The notes under the pieces were generated by a model, which did no database searches, was not told the origin of the DNA, and saw only the letters and a list, made by a program, of their open reading frames with translations. From Sporosarcina jiandibaonis (lineage in GTDB: Bacteria; Bacillota; Bacilli; Bacillales_A; Planococcaceae), in assembly GCF_013184495.1 (NCBI RefSeq), contig NZ_JAAOIY010000002.1, positions 124,001 through 188,000 on the forward strand: a DNA stretch of 64,000 nucleotides, given 5' to 3'. The position numbers and the translations under genes were made by a program. Shown in pieces: positions 52,098 through 60,191 of the stretch. Position 1 is the stretch's first letter. Each line of letters opens with the position of its first letter.

Positions 52098-52511
52098 GTG
52101 AGATCGATTAAAAAAACAGTACATGTTGTTGGGGCAATTATTGAAAATGAGAACGGAGAAATACTTTGTGCATTACGAGGACCAGAAATGACTTTGCCTA
52201 ATTACTGGGAATTTCCGGGCGGTAAAATTGAAGAGGACGAATCTAAAGAGGAAGCCTTAATTAGAGAGATCGACGAGGAATTAGGTTGCAGAATTAAAGT
52301 ATTGAAACATGTCGATGACACAACTTATGAATATGAAAAAGTTATTGTTAGACTTGAAACGTTTTTATCGAAAATCATTGAAGGAGTACCTGAGGTATCC
52401 GAGCATGCAGAAATAAAATGGGTGCCTAGAAAAGAGCTCAACACTCTAAACTGGGCACCCGCAGATATACCTGCAATTGAAAAGTTGTTATCTGATAAGG
52501 TCGTGATATAA
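52098..52511 (+). CDS. Nudix hydrolase (MutT-type)
   Basis: A Nudix hydrolase of about 137 residues. The Nudix box is GGKIEEDESKEEALIREIDEELG (GX5EX7REUXEEXGU) in the first half. It probably hydrolyses oxidised or other nucleoside triphosphates. The start is uncertain: GTG at 52098, TTG at 52053, or an ATT at 52107 that follows AAAGGTGA and would give the family-like N-terminus (M)KKTVHVVGAII. The 3' end overlaps the helicase gene on the other strand by 24 nt. Confidence 0.85.
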   Translation: MRSIKKTVHVVGAIIENENGEILCALRGPEMTLPNYWEFPGGKIEEDESKEEALIREIDEELGCRIKVLKHVDDTTYEYEKVIVRLETFLSKIIEGVPEVSEHAEIKWVPRKELNTLNWAPADIPAIEKLLSDKVVI

Positions 52512-55500
52512 GTCTTCAGGGACAGGCTTATGTAATTTCCAAATAATATTCATGGGCTTGTCCCCGTGGCTACTTACGTAATCAATTTCGCCTAGATACA
52601 TAAATGGTAAAGTCATTCCGTGCATTTTAGAAAATTTACGTATAAAAAGGTGGATGTGAATATCGCGTTCTTTGTGGTTAATATATTCCTGACCTTGTCC
52701 AGATTCATGTGATGTTTTATTTTGACTTTGCCAATGGAAAGTAGTTGGATCTTTAAAGAAATCTTTATAAAGTAAGTGGTCCTCAACGTCATCGGCTTTA
52801 TTAAGATTGATAAATAGTAAATAGTGATTATCTACTCTGCTTACACCTTCTCGCCAGGTGCCTTCAGGAACTTCCGCTTCAAAAATAAACATTAATTCAT
52901 TTCTAGTGTAATTGCGATAAAGTGCTAGCTTCTTCTCTTGGGCTAAAACCATATCAGTGCGGAATGACCTACGGAAATCAATTAAACCGTATTCAAGTCT
53001 ATCTTTTACGTAGTTGGCGTAACTGTCATCGTTAAAAACTTTGGTAATTGTATTTTTAACGTAAAATACCTCACCCTTCTTTTCCCCGAAACTCCACTTT
53101 TGCTGTTTATGACGTTTTGATAATCTATCCATAGCACGTATAATTAGTGATTCATGTTCATCGCGATTAATTTCAAGGTCGAACCTCTTTGTTAACCATT
53201 TAACTACATCGTTAATCGAAATTTCATTACTACCCTTAGCTAAATAAATGATGGCATATTCGTATGGCCACTTAATTGGGAGCATACTCTCAATTCTTTC
53301 GATAATTTCATATTTATAGTCGTTTTCTAAAATTTCCTTATCGTAAAGATTAAGATCTTTCATGTATTCTTTGGTCTTTACCCAAGACCTGAACTTATAA
53401 ATAAAGAAGGTTAGGCTCGGTGCTTCTTCGGAATATAAAAAGTCTATAATTTCCGGAGACCTACCAAGATCATATTTAAACTGTGCATACATTTCCTTAA
53501 GAACCGCAACAGAACTTAGTTTAATATTGTCAATTCTATTTAATATTTCCCGCTGTGCTATAGGATCTAATTGCACGACAGACCCCCCAGGTGCATCCGC
53601 AAATTCATGAAGAACAGCGACACGTAACGAATCGGTATCAAAGGCTCTGGCATTATACTGTCCAGACAATGCTAAAGGAATTATAAAAGATTTTTTATAG
53701 TTTCCGATAAAATCGAGAACTGTAACATACTCTTTATCTTCTATTTTTCGTAATCCTCTTCCCAATTGCTGGATAAAAATAGTAGAAGACTCAGTTGGTC
53801 TTAGAAAAAGCATTAGATTCACTTTTGGAATATCGATACCTTCATTAAAAATATTTACAGTAAATATCATAGTCAATTCGTCTTTGGGGTCTTCTAATCT
53901 TCTAATTATTGCTTGTCGGTATTCAACGGAATCATCGCCAGTTAAACATTCAGTTACAAACCCTCGTTTATTGAATTCCGCACTCATATATTTTGCATGT
54001 TCAATATTCACACAAAATCCTAACCCGTGCAAGAAGTCTCCGTCATGTCCATAAGTTTTCATTTTATCAATAATAAATTCAACTCTAGTGAATGTAGATA
54101 GTGCTCGGACAAGTGAATTTTCTTCATAATGCCCATTCAAAATATCTACTTTGTCATAATCAACTGTTTGGTCCGCTACCCCAAAGTAATGAAATGGAGC
54201 TAATAATTCAGCCTCTAATGCATCTCGTAAACGGATTTCATAAACAATATTGTTGTCACACAACTCAAGAACATTTCTTCCGTCCATTCTTTCTGGTGTT
54301 GCAGTCAATCCTAAAAGAAATTTCGGTTTAAAGTGATCGATAACCTTCCTATAAGTAGGCGCTTCCGCATGATGGAATTCGTCAATGATCATATAGTCGA
54401 AGTCATCTGGATTAAATTTTTCTAGTGTATTGTCTTTTGATAAAGATTGGATCGTACTAAAAATAAACCGTTTATCAAATTCCTTTTTATTCCCCGTGAT
54501 TTTCCCGCAAAGAAATTCATCCTGGAACAGTGAGTTGAATGTTTTTATTGCACCATCTAGTAATTCCTCTCGATGAGCAATAAAGAGAAGTCTTTTTGGC
54601 TGGAATTGTTGTACGTCAAACGCTGATAGGTATGTCTTACCAGTTCCGGTTGCTGCAATGATAACTCCTTTGGTATGTCCGTTTTTCCTAGTGAAAACTA
54701 AGTTTTTTAAAGCTTCTTTTTGCATTTCATTGGGCTTTATATCCGTGTGTTCTAAATATGGTACTTCACGTTCGAAAGTAAAGGATGGTAATAATTTAGT
54801 CTCCGTCTTTTGGTGTTGTTCATATTGCATTAAAAACTCTTCTGTAGGGTATATAGCCTTTTCATGTGTCCACATTTTATTAAAAAAATCCATCGTTTGT
54901 TCATAAGCCGGCATGTGCTGTGTATGTGGAATTTTTACGTTGAGCTCGTGTCCGTTAATTAGGGCAGAATGTGAAATGTTAGAAGATCCTATAATCACTG
55001 TATTTTGATTGGAGTTTCGTTTAAATAAATAAGATTTTGTATGAAAGGACTCATTTTTTAATGGCAGTATCTTTACTTCTACGTTTTTAAATTTCAATAG
55101 ATGACGAATAGCCTTTGCCTCCGTGATATTTAAATATGTAGTTGTTAAAATTTTGACTGGTACACTTCTTCTCTCTAATTCAATTAGTTCCCTGGTTAAC
55201 AATTGGGCACCAGACATTCTAACGAAGCTCACTAGAAAGAAAACTTCATCGGATGTCTGCATTTCATATGCAAGTGTCTTAAAGAAGTTTTTAATCTTAT
55301 GAGAGTCATTATATAAAACGTCAACGCGTGTTAAAAATAGATCTTCCTTGATGGGTATCGTGTTTTCCTTTTTGCTGTAAGTGATCATTGATAAAGGCTG
55401 ACTAAATTCTCTTTCATCTTTCCCGGCCAGCTCATGTACTTGATCAATTAACTGGAAAATCTCATTATATTTATCCTCGTCAGCTAATCCTTTTAATTTA

Positions 55501-55640
55501 TCGCCAATGATATTTGCCGCATGCATGGTTAAAGTTTCTACGTACTCATCTACAGATAACTTTTGAATTAAGTTTGATGAAGGGTATTCTTTTTCTGTAA
55601 GGTAAATCTCTTCTATAATCCCTTGTGATTTATTATCCAA
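52488..55640 (-). CDS. PLD-nuclease / SF2 helicase / DUF3427 protein
   Basis: A 1050-residue multidomain protein. An N-terminal phospholipase-D-type nuclease domain carries HTKSYLF at about 200-206 and IIGSSNISHSA at about 217. The SF2 helicase has Walker A ATGTGKT at about 330-336, DEFHH at 420-424, TATPERMDG at about 446-454 and a late QLGRGLRK. A C-terminal DUF3427 region follows. Such proteins are often found near Nudix genes and in defence islands; DNA damage response is the alternative. TTG start with AAGGGGG 8 nt upstream. Transcribed divergently from the PD-(D/E)XK-like gene. Confidence 0.88.
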   Translation of the reverse strand: MDNKSQGIIEEIYLTEKEYPSSNLIQKLSVDEYVETLTMHAANIIGDKLKGLADEDKYNEIFQLIDQVHELAGKDEREFSQPLSMITYSKKENTIPIKEDLFLTRVDVLYNDSHKIKNFFKTLAYEMQTSDEVFFLVSFVRMSGAQLLTRELIELERRSVPVKILTTTYLNITEAKAIRHLLKFKNVEVKILPLKNESFHTKSYLFKRNSNQNTVIIGSSNISHSALINGHELNVKIPHTQHMPAYEQTMDFFNKMWTHEKAIYPTEEFLMQYEQHQKTETKLLPSFTFEREVPYLEHTDIKPNEMQKEALKNLVFTRKNGHTKGVIIAATGTGKTYLSAFDVQQFQPKRLLFIAHREELLDGAIKTFNSLFQDEFLCGKITGNKKEFDKRFIFSTIQSLSKDNTLEKFNPDDFDYMIIDEFHHAEAPTYRKVIDHFKPKFLLGLTATPERMDGRNVLELCDNNIVYEIRLRDALEAELLAPFHYFGVADQTVDYDKVDILNGHYEENSLVRALSTFTRVEFIIDKMKTYGHDGDFLHGLGFCVNIEHAKYMSAEFNKRGFVTECLTGDDSVEYRQAIIRRLEDPKDELTMIFTVNIFNEGIDIPKVNLMLFLRPTESSTIFIQQLGRGLRKIEDKEYVTVLDFIGNYKKSFIIPLALSGQYNARAFDTDSLRVAVLHEFADAPGGSVVQLDPIAQREILNRIDNIKLSSVAVLKEMYAQFKYDLGRSPEIIDFLYSEEAPSLTFFIYKFRSWVKTKEYMKDLNLYDKEILENDYKYEIIERIESMLPIKWPYEYAIIYLAKGSNEISINDVVKWLTKRFDLEINRDEHESLIIRAMDRLSKRHKQQKWSFGEKKGEVFYVKNTITKVFNDDSYANYVKDRLEYGLIDFRRSFRTDMVLAQEKKLALYRNYTRNELMFIFEAEVPEGTWREGVSRVDNHYLLFINLNKADDVEDHLLYKDFFKDPTTFHWQSQNKTSHESGQGQEYINHKERDIHIHLFIRKFSKMHGMTLPFMYLGEIDYVSSHGDKPMNIIWKLHKPVPEDLYHDLIR

Positions 55641-55655
55641 TGTTATAACCCCCTT

Positions 55656-55699
55656 CTATTCAGATCCCTTTTGCTAATTTGAATATCTTTTCTGAATAG
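55656..55699. promoter_or_regulatory. Inverted repeat in the divergent intergenic region
   Basis: CTATTCAGA (55656-55664) and TCTGAATAG (55691-55699), perfect 9-bp arms 26 bp apart, just upstream of the helicase gene. Possible operator for a dimeric regulator. Confidence 0.4.
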
Positions 55700-55808
55700 C
55701 ACTTATTTCCATTGTACCAAATTATGAGATAGTGAGTCAGGAGCTTTCAACCAATAAAAGGACTTTCAAATTAATTGTCGAAGGTGAGTAATAAAGGGGG
55801 GGCTCCAC

Positions 55809-56525
55809 TTGGCGCTTACACAAATGCAAATCATACAATCGTTAGGCGAAGCAATGAGTTGGTTGGAAAGGGAAATCAGTTGGGGAGCGAGTCCGGCTGA
55901 ATTGACGCATCTCATGGGTCGTATCGGTGAATTGTATGTGGCGATGTACACGAATGGGAATATGGCGGACAATGTGAATGAAAAAGGCTATGACGTGGTT
56001 ACAAAGGACAATGAAAGGATTTCGGTGAAAACGACTTCGATGTCTAGTGGACATGGTCATGTATCTTTCAACCCGAATACTTTGCAATATGTTGATCGGG
56101 TTATTATTTTGAGGTTCAACGCTGATGAAATGGAACTTGAAATTCTATTAGACAAATCAATCGAAGAGGCGAAGACCCTTATGACTGCCAACAGTAGCGG
56201 CAAGTTGTCTATTGCGATGTCGAAGATTTATAAACCGAATACAAAGGTGCGAAATGATAGTGAGATTGCCGTCATTAAAAGCGCAACATATCGAAATTAT
56301 GAAGTAAGAGAGATAGAAAGCGGTACGATTGAAGTTTATGATAATGGGGAAAAGCAATCTGTGATAATGCCTGTTTTAAAGGTTATTGCAGGTGAGATTT
56401 TAGTACCTTTATTTAATTCGAAGGGGAATCCTTTTAATACTCGTCAGTTGGGGACTTTAATTATTAAGAGTTTGAATCAAGTAGACGTAAATGTACGTAT
56501 TGATCACGGGAAAGCTTATTATTAG
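55809..56525 (+). CDS. PD-(D/E)XK-like (DUF6998-type) protein
   Basis: A 238-residue protein. MGRIGELYVAMYTNG at about 36-50, GYDVVTKDNERISVKTTS at about 59-76: the order Glu, Asp, x-Val-Lys-Thr resembles the active site of restriction-endonuclease-like folds, though the residue before Val-Lys is Ser, not Glu/Gln. The C-terminal half (about 150-238) is beta-rich with VYDNGEKQSVIMPVLKV. Nuclease activity is inferred, not shown. TTG start behind AAGGGGGGG. It lies divergent to the PLD-helicase gene. Confidence 0.65.
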   Translation: MALTQMQIIQSLGEAMSWLEREISWGASPAELTHLMGRIGELYVAMYTNGNMADNVNEKGYDVVTKDNERISVKTTSMSSGHGHVSFNPNTLQYVDRVIILRFNADEMELEILLDKSIEEAKTLMTANSSGKLSIAMSKIYKPNTKVRNDSEIAVIKSATYRNYEVREIESGTIEVYDNGEKQSVIMPVLKVIAGEILVPLFNSKGNPFNTRQLGTLIIKSLNQVDVNVRIDHGKAYY

Positions 56526-56601
56526 GAAATTGAATCGAGAATCATGAACAAGTCATTGCTTTGGGTATTAGAGTAATCATTCTATACTAGGAGGGATTAC
56601 A

Positions 56602-56979
56602 ATGGGATTTCTAAATGCTCTAATGGGAAACGCTTCTACTGCGAACAAAGAGGAAGTTGCAAAAGAACTAGAAAGACTTTTGGTTGATGGTGAAGAGGTG
56701 GATGTTGCATTTAAACTGGTGAGAGATTTGATTGTGTTCACAGACAAGCGTCTTTTATTGGTGGATAAGCAGGGACTCACGGGGAAAAAGGTTGAATATC
56801 ATTCGATTCCTTATAAAAGCATTTCACATTTTAGTATAGAAACTGCAGGACGGTTTGACTTAGATGCAGAACTGAAAATATGGATATCCGGAGCGCAAAT
56901 TCCCGCGATAGAAAAGCAGTTTAGAAAAGATGACAGCATATATGATATTCAAAAAGTATTAGCTGCTGTATGCGTATAA
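56602..56979 (+). CDS. PH domain-containing protein (YvbH/PF08000-like)
   Basis: A 125-residue bacterial pleckstrin-homology-type protein. DLIVFTDKRLLLVDKQGLTGKK at about 43-64 and YHSIPYKSISHFSIETAG at about 66-83 are the family core. Ring-forming bacterial PH proteins are of unknown physiological role. AGGAGGG precedes the ATG. It stands alone. Confidence 0.88.
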   Translation: MGFLNALMGNASTANKEEVAKELERLLVDGEEVDVAFKLVRDLIVFTDKRLLLVDKQGLTGKKVEYHSIPYKSISHFSIETAGRFDLDAELKIWISGAQIPAIEKQFRKDDSIYDIQKVLAAVCV

Positions 56980-57059
56980 GAAGTTAGCTATTCATGAAAC
57001 TATGGTTTTTCGGCAATGGCAGCAATGTTATTAGATAAGGAAGTATTGGGGTGTTCCGA

Positions 57060-57527
57060 ATGATGAAGTTTTTTGAGTATAACTGGCAAGTAAGAGACGA
57101 ATGGTTTAACTGGTGTAAACAATTAACACCCGAAGATTTGTTGAAAGACCGTATTGGAGGGGTGGGAAGTATTTTATATACTCTTTTTCATATAATTGAT
57201 GTGGAGTATAGTTGGATACGTGCTATTTTGGGTGAAGTCGATGTGGTAGTTCAGTTTAATGATTATAATACCCTCGAAAAAGTTAAATCTCTTTCAGATA
57301 CATTACGTAATGAGATATTAAAGTTTATACAATCAAATCCGGATGAATCATGTAGTAAACTTGTGTCTGTTTCTTGGGATGAAGCAACTTATACAAGAGG
57401 TGAAATACTACATCATATAGTTGCTCACGAAATTCATCATGTTGGCCAACTGTCTGTTTGGGCAAGAGAATTAGAATTAAGTCCAGTTTCAGCTAATTTT
57501 ATTGGAAGAGACTTCAGTTCTATTTGA
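57060..57527 (+). CDS. DinB family protein
   Basis: A 155-residue four-helix-bundle DinB/YfiT-type protein. The three metal-binding His are in TLFHIIDVEYSW at about 42 and HHIVAHEIHHVGQL at about 120-133. Members include thiol transferases using bacillithiol. GGGGTG precedes two adjacent ATG codons; the first is used. Confidence 0.88.
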   Translation: MMKFFEYNWQVRDEWFNWCKQLTPEDLLKDRIGGVGSILYTLFHIIDVEYSWIRAILGEVDVVVQFNDYNTLEKVKSLSDTLRNEILKFIQSNPDESCSKLVSVSWDEATYTRGEILHHIVAHEIHHVGQLSVWARELELSPVSANFIGRDFSSI

Positions 57528-57565
57528 TTCTTATTCAAGAAAAGGGATGTTTGTAAAAGATTATA

Positions 57566-57607
57566 AGCCTAATTTTTCGCTAAATATACGGAGAGATTAG
57601 GCTTTTT
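57566..57607 (+). terminator. Terminator after the DinB-family gene
   Basis: AAGCCTAAT...ATTAGGCTT stem followed by TTTTT. Confidence 0.75.
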
Positions 57608-57621
57608 TATCTTTCAAAATC

Positions 57622-57715
57622 CTAAACGTAAATTTGGATTCTTGACTTATGGCTGTAATCACCTTCAATTAGGAAAGTTTCATACATGTTAATAAACGCA
57701 TGCACTTTCTTATGC
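57622..57715 (-). pseudogene. 3'-end remnant of a second YitT-family gene
   Basis: The minus-strand frame reads HKKVHAFINMYETFLIEGDY, then a short tail to a TAG stop. It aligns with the end of the intact YitT protein at 60.2 kb (HDEDAFINMYETVEVDGKF). No upstream part remains, so this is a truncated gene tail next to a different gene. Confidence 0.6.
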
Positions 57716-57741
57716 AGGGGGCCTAAAAAGTCAGTGAGTGT

Positions 57742-58032
57742 TTAATTTTTAAATGATAACCCGTATTCCTTCAAAGCAGTCCGAAGTGTGGGTAATGATG
57801 CTGGTCCGATCCCGTGAAATTGCAATATCTCTTTTTCGCTATAGGATGATAGTTGTTGCAAAGATTGGATTCCATTGTGTTCCAATGCCCGCCTTGCCGG
57901 TGCCGATAGCAGAGACAAAAATCCGCTTTCAGGTTTCCGTTCTTGCTCGCAAGTCGGACAGGTTGGGCAATCGCTGCTCTTGTAATAGTTGTGGCCTTTG
58001 TCGCAAGTCCGTAGCTCTTTTTCTGTTTTCAT
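57742..58032 (-). CDS. Zinc-binding N-terminus fused to RNA polymerase alpha-CTD-like helix-hairpin-helix domain
   Basis: A 96-residue protein. The N-terminus has four Cys (CDKGHNYYKSSDCPTCPTCEQ in outline, residues 10-29), a probable zinc site. The C-terminal 60 residues, SAPARRALEHNGIQSLQQLSSYSEKEILQFHGIGPASLPTLRTAL (outline), match the alpha-CTD/HhH type found in small Bacillus proteins. It may bind DNA or RNA polymerase. AAGGAGA precedes the ATG. Confidence 0.8.
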   Translation of the reverse strand: MKTEKELRTCDKGHNYYKSSDCPTCPTCEQERKPESGFLSLLSAPARRALEHNGIQSLQQLSSYSEKEILQFHGIGPASLPTLRTALKEYGLSFKN

Positions 58033-58072
58033 TATGAATTGGTCTCCTTATTTTAGTGGTACAAGGCTATTT

Positions 58073-58780
58073 TTAACACCTCACATACTTGCGTTTGAAA
58101 CCGAGCTTATTTTTATCTACTTGTTTTTGTATGCCTTCTGAAGCGTTCAGGAAACTGCTTTTTTTATTGTCCCGTTTGACTTCTACTATACCTACAGCTT
58201 TTGCGGTTTCGACGGCTTTTTCATGTAGTGGCAAATATGAAATCCCCACAGTGGATAGAAAGTTATTCATAGAGGCTTTCGTTCGTTCCGGCGAATCGTG
58301 AATCGTGTTTTCGACGAGATCGAGCATTTTGGAAATTTTGCTCTCCGAAAACTCGGCGTCTTTTCGATTTCCTAAAAGCCAGCAGTAGCAACTCCAGCCC
58401 GCTGACATTCTCAGTTTTTCACCGCTCGCGATCCATTTATCAGCGACTTCCTGCGCGATATCTGACTCTGATAAGGTTACGGCCACTACGTAATCCGAGA
58501 GCATATAAAAATACGCCTCATCTATCCAACGATCATAATCCGACTCAGTCATGCCGTTAGGATCGGCGATAATGCCTGCAAAGTACATGGCATCATAGTT
58601 TCCTGTGGCGTAAAGTTCTTCGGCTAATGGCTGATTTATTTTTATTTTCCTCGCGATTGGTTTCATGGCGCCTGTTGCTACGCCGAATAGCGGCTCATGC
58701 GCACCATTGGATATGTACATTTTTTTAGTTCGGTCCTTGCCGAGGGCTTCGAGTTCCTGCATAACTGTTTCTAAATTCAT
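58073..58780 (-). CDS. DNA alkylation repair protein (AlkD-like)
   Basis: A 235-residue all-helical HEAT-like protein of the DNA alkylation repair family. VMQELEALGKDRTKKMYISNG at the start, LFGVATGAMKPIARKI, and WIDEAYFYMLSDYVVA in the middle fit the shorter AlkD-related subgroup. It would excise alkylated bases, but many members lack activity. The ATG at 58780 has AAGGAAGTG 7 nt upstream; a longer in-frame start at 58837 does not. Confidence 0.82.
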   Translation of the reverse strand: MNLETVMQELEALGKDRTKKMYISNGAHEPLFGVATGAMKPIARKIKINQPLAEELYATGNYDAMYFAGIIADPNGMTESDYDRWIDEAYFYMLSDYVVAVTLSESDIAQEVADKWIASGEKLRMSAGWSCYCWLLGNRKDAEFSESKISKMLDLVENTIHDSPERTKASMNNFLSTVGISYLPLHEKAVETAKAVGIVEVKRDNKKSSFLNASEGIQKQVDKNKLGFKRKYVRC

Positions 58781-58905
58781 CGTTTGGCACTTCCTTTTTG
58801 TTTTTCCCCTGAGTAGACACTGCATATCTAAGTACAATTATACAGTGTCGGATATGGCTTTTGCTTTTGCTATAATGACCATATGTAAATAGGAGAGTGT
58901 AATAT

Positions 58906-59502
58906 ATGGAAAATAACGTTTTTGAAGAGATGGCCAAAAGATATGATACAAAAGAAAGAATTGAATTAGCTAAAGTTGTCGTTGAGGCAGTAAGACCAGA
59001 ATTGATCGAAAGCGAATCTAAGTCTTTAATTGATTATGGGAGCGGCACTGGTCTGGTTAGTTTAGAGTTAGCAGATCTAGTGGATTCTGTTCTGTTGGTT
59101 GATTCGTCAAAACAGATGTTAGAGGTTGCGGAAGCTAAAATTTCCCAAAGAGGAATTACCAACTCCAAAGTGCTCTATTCAGATTTCACTGAAGAAACTC
59201 CCGAATTTAAGGCGGACATCGTTATAATGTCACTAGTACTTCTACATATTCCGGATACTAAAGCAATTTTACAAAGCTTGTTCAATATTTTAAATGACGG
59301 CGGCAAGTTAATCATAGTTGATTTCGACAAAAACGAGAAAATATACCATCCGAAAGTTCATAACGGTTTTTCGCATGATGAATTGAAAGAAATATTATCC
59401 CATGTTGGATTTAAAACAACTGAAATTGAAACTTTCTATCATGGAAATCGTATATTCATGAATCAGGATGCTTCGATGTTTATATCCAGTAGTATAAAAT
59501 GA
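58906..59502 (+). CDS. Class I SAM-dependent methyltransferase
   Basis: A 198-residue methyltransferase. LIDYGSGTGLVSLELADLVD at about 41-60 is the SAM-binding motif I, LLVDSSKQMLEVA motif II, and IVIMSLVLLHIPD motif III/IV. The substrate is not evident. AGGAGAG precedes the ATG. Confidence 0.88.
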   Translation: MENNVFEEMAKRYDTKERIELAKVVVEAVRPELIESESKSLIDYGSGTGLVSLELADLVDSVLLVDSSKQMLEVAEAKISQRGITNSKVLYSDFTEETPEFKADIVIMSLVLLHIPDTKAILQSLFNILNDGGKLIIVDFDKNEKIYHPKVHNGFSHDELKEILSHVGFKTTEIETFYHGNRIFMNQDASMFISSSIK

Positions 59503-59539
59503 TTTTTTCTTTTATTCATAAAGCGAGGGGGAGTAGTCA

Positions 59540-60148
59540 ATGGGAAGTCCATTTGAAAAACCATTGAAGACAATGATTATGGGATATTTATTACCTCTAC
59601 TAGCAGCAGCGATGGTGGCGTTCATCCCGGCATATGACCATTTATTCACAATGTGGATAATTGCGGTCTTTGTCATATTGCTGCTCATGCCGATTGTTTT
59701 AGTGATTCGATTTCCAGATAATAAGGAGAAAGCATATCGGTTGACAATTATGTATCAATTATACGCTTTCACCTTCTATATGACATTTCCATTGCTGAAA
59801 GTGTTGAGGGAAGAAATCGTTTATCAATTGCTGTTAGTCGGTTTCTTTATTGCCATTTTCTTTTTGGCGAGATTCGATCAGCGAACAGAAGTGCCGATTG
59901 TCTATCCGGGTGATGATAAAGAAATAAAATGGATGGCATATGTGTACTATGCAATTGTGATTTTGTTAACCTTTCTCGGTTTTGGTGGTGACTATATAAC
60001 AACACGGAGATACTTCGATAGATTTGGAGATGCCATCATGATGCCGTACGTTTCAACTATTATGTATCTATTCTCGTGCTGGCTTATTTTCCTGTTTAGT
60101 TCCTTGGCTTATAAATCCCATGTGAAAGAGGGGTATTTGGAGAAATGA
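59540..60148 (+). CDS. Polytopic membrane protein, function unknown
   Basis: A 202-residue protein with about six transmembrane helices (for example MGYLLPLLAAAMVAFIPAYD, YYAIVILLTFLGFGG). A charged loop FDQRTEVPIVYPGDDKEIKW lies in the middle. Family not recognised. GAGGGGGAG precedes the ATG. It ends just before a 20-bp palindrome. Confidence 0.7.
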   Translation: MGSPFEKPLKTMIMGYLLPLLAAAMVAFIPAYDHLFTMWIIAVFVILLLMPIVLVIRFPDNKEKAYRLTIMYQLYAFTFYMTFPLLKVLREEIVYQLLLVGFFIAIFFLARFDQRTEVPIVYPGDDKEIKWMAYVYYAIVILLTFLGFGGDYITTRRYFDRFGDAIMMPYVSTIMYLFSCWLIFLFSSLAYKSHVKEGYLEK

Positions 60149-60157
60149 AATAAAAAA

Positions 60158-60177
60158 GGTGCCTGTGCACAGGCACC
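60158..60177. terminator. 20-bp perfect palindrome between convergent genes
   Basis: GGTGCCTGTG/CACAGGCACC, preceded by AAAAAA, lying between the membrane protein and YitT stop codons. It belongs to the AAAAGGTRCCTG repeat family seen at several other gene ends and probably terminates both genes. Confidence 0.65.
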
Positions 60178-60191
60178 GACACAATTAACTT

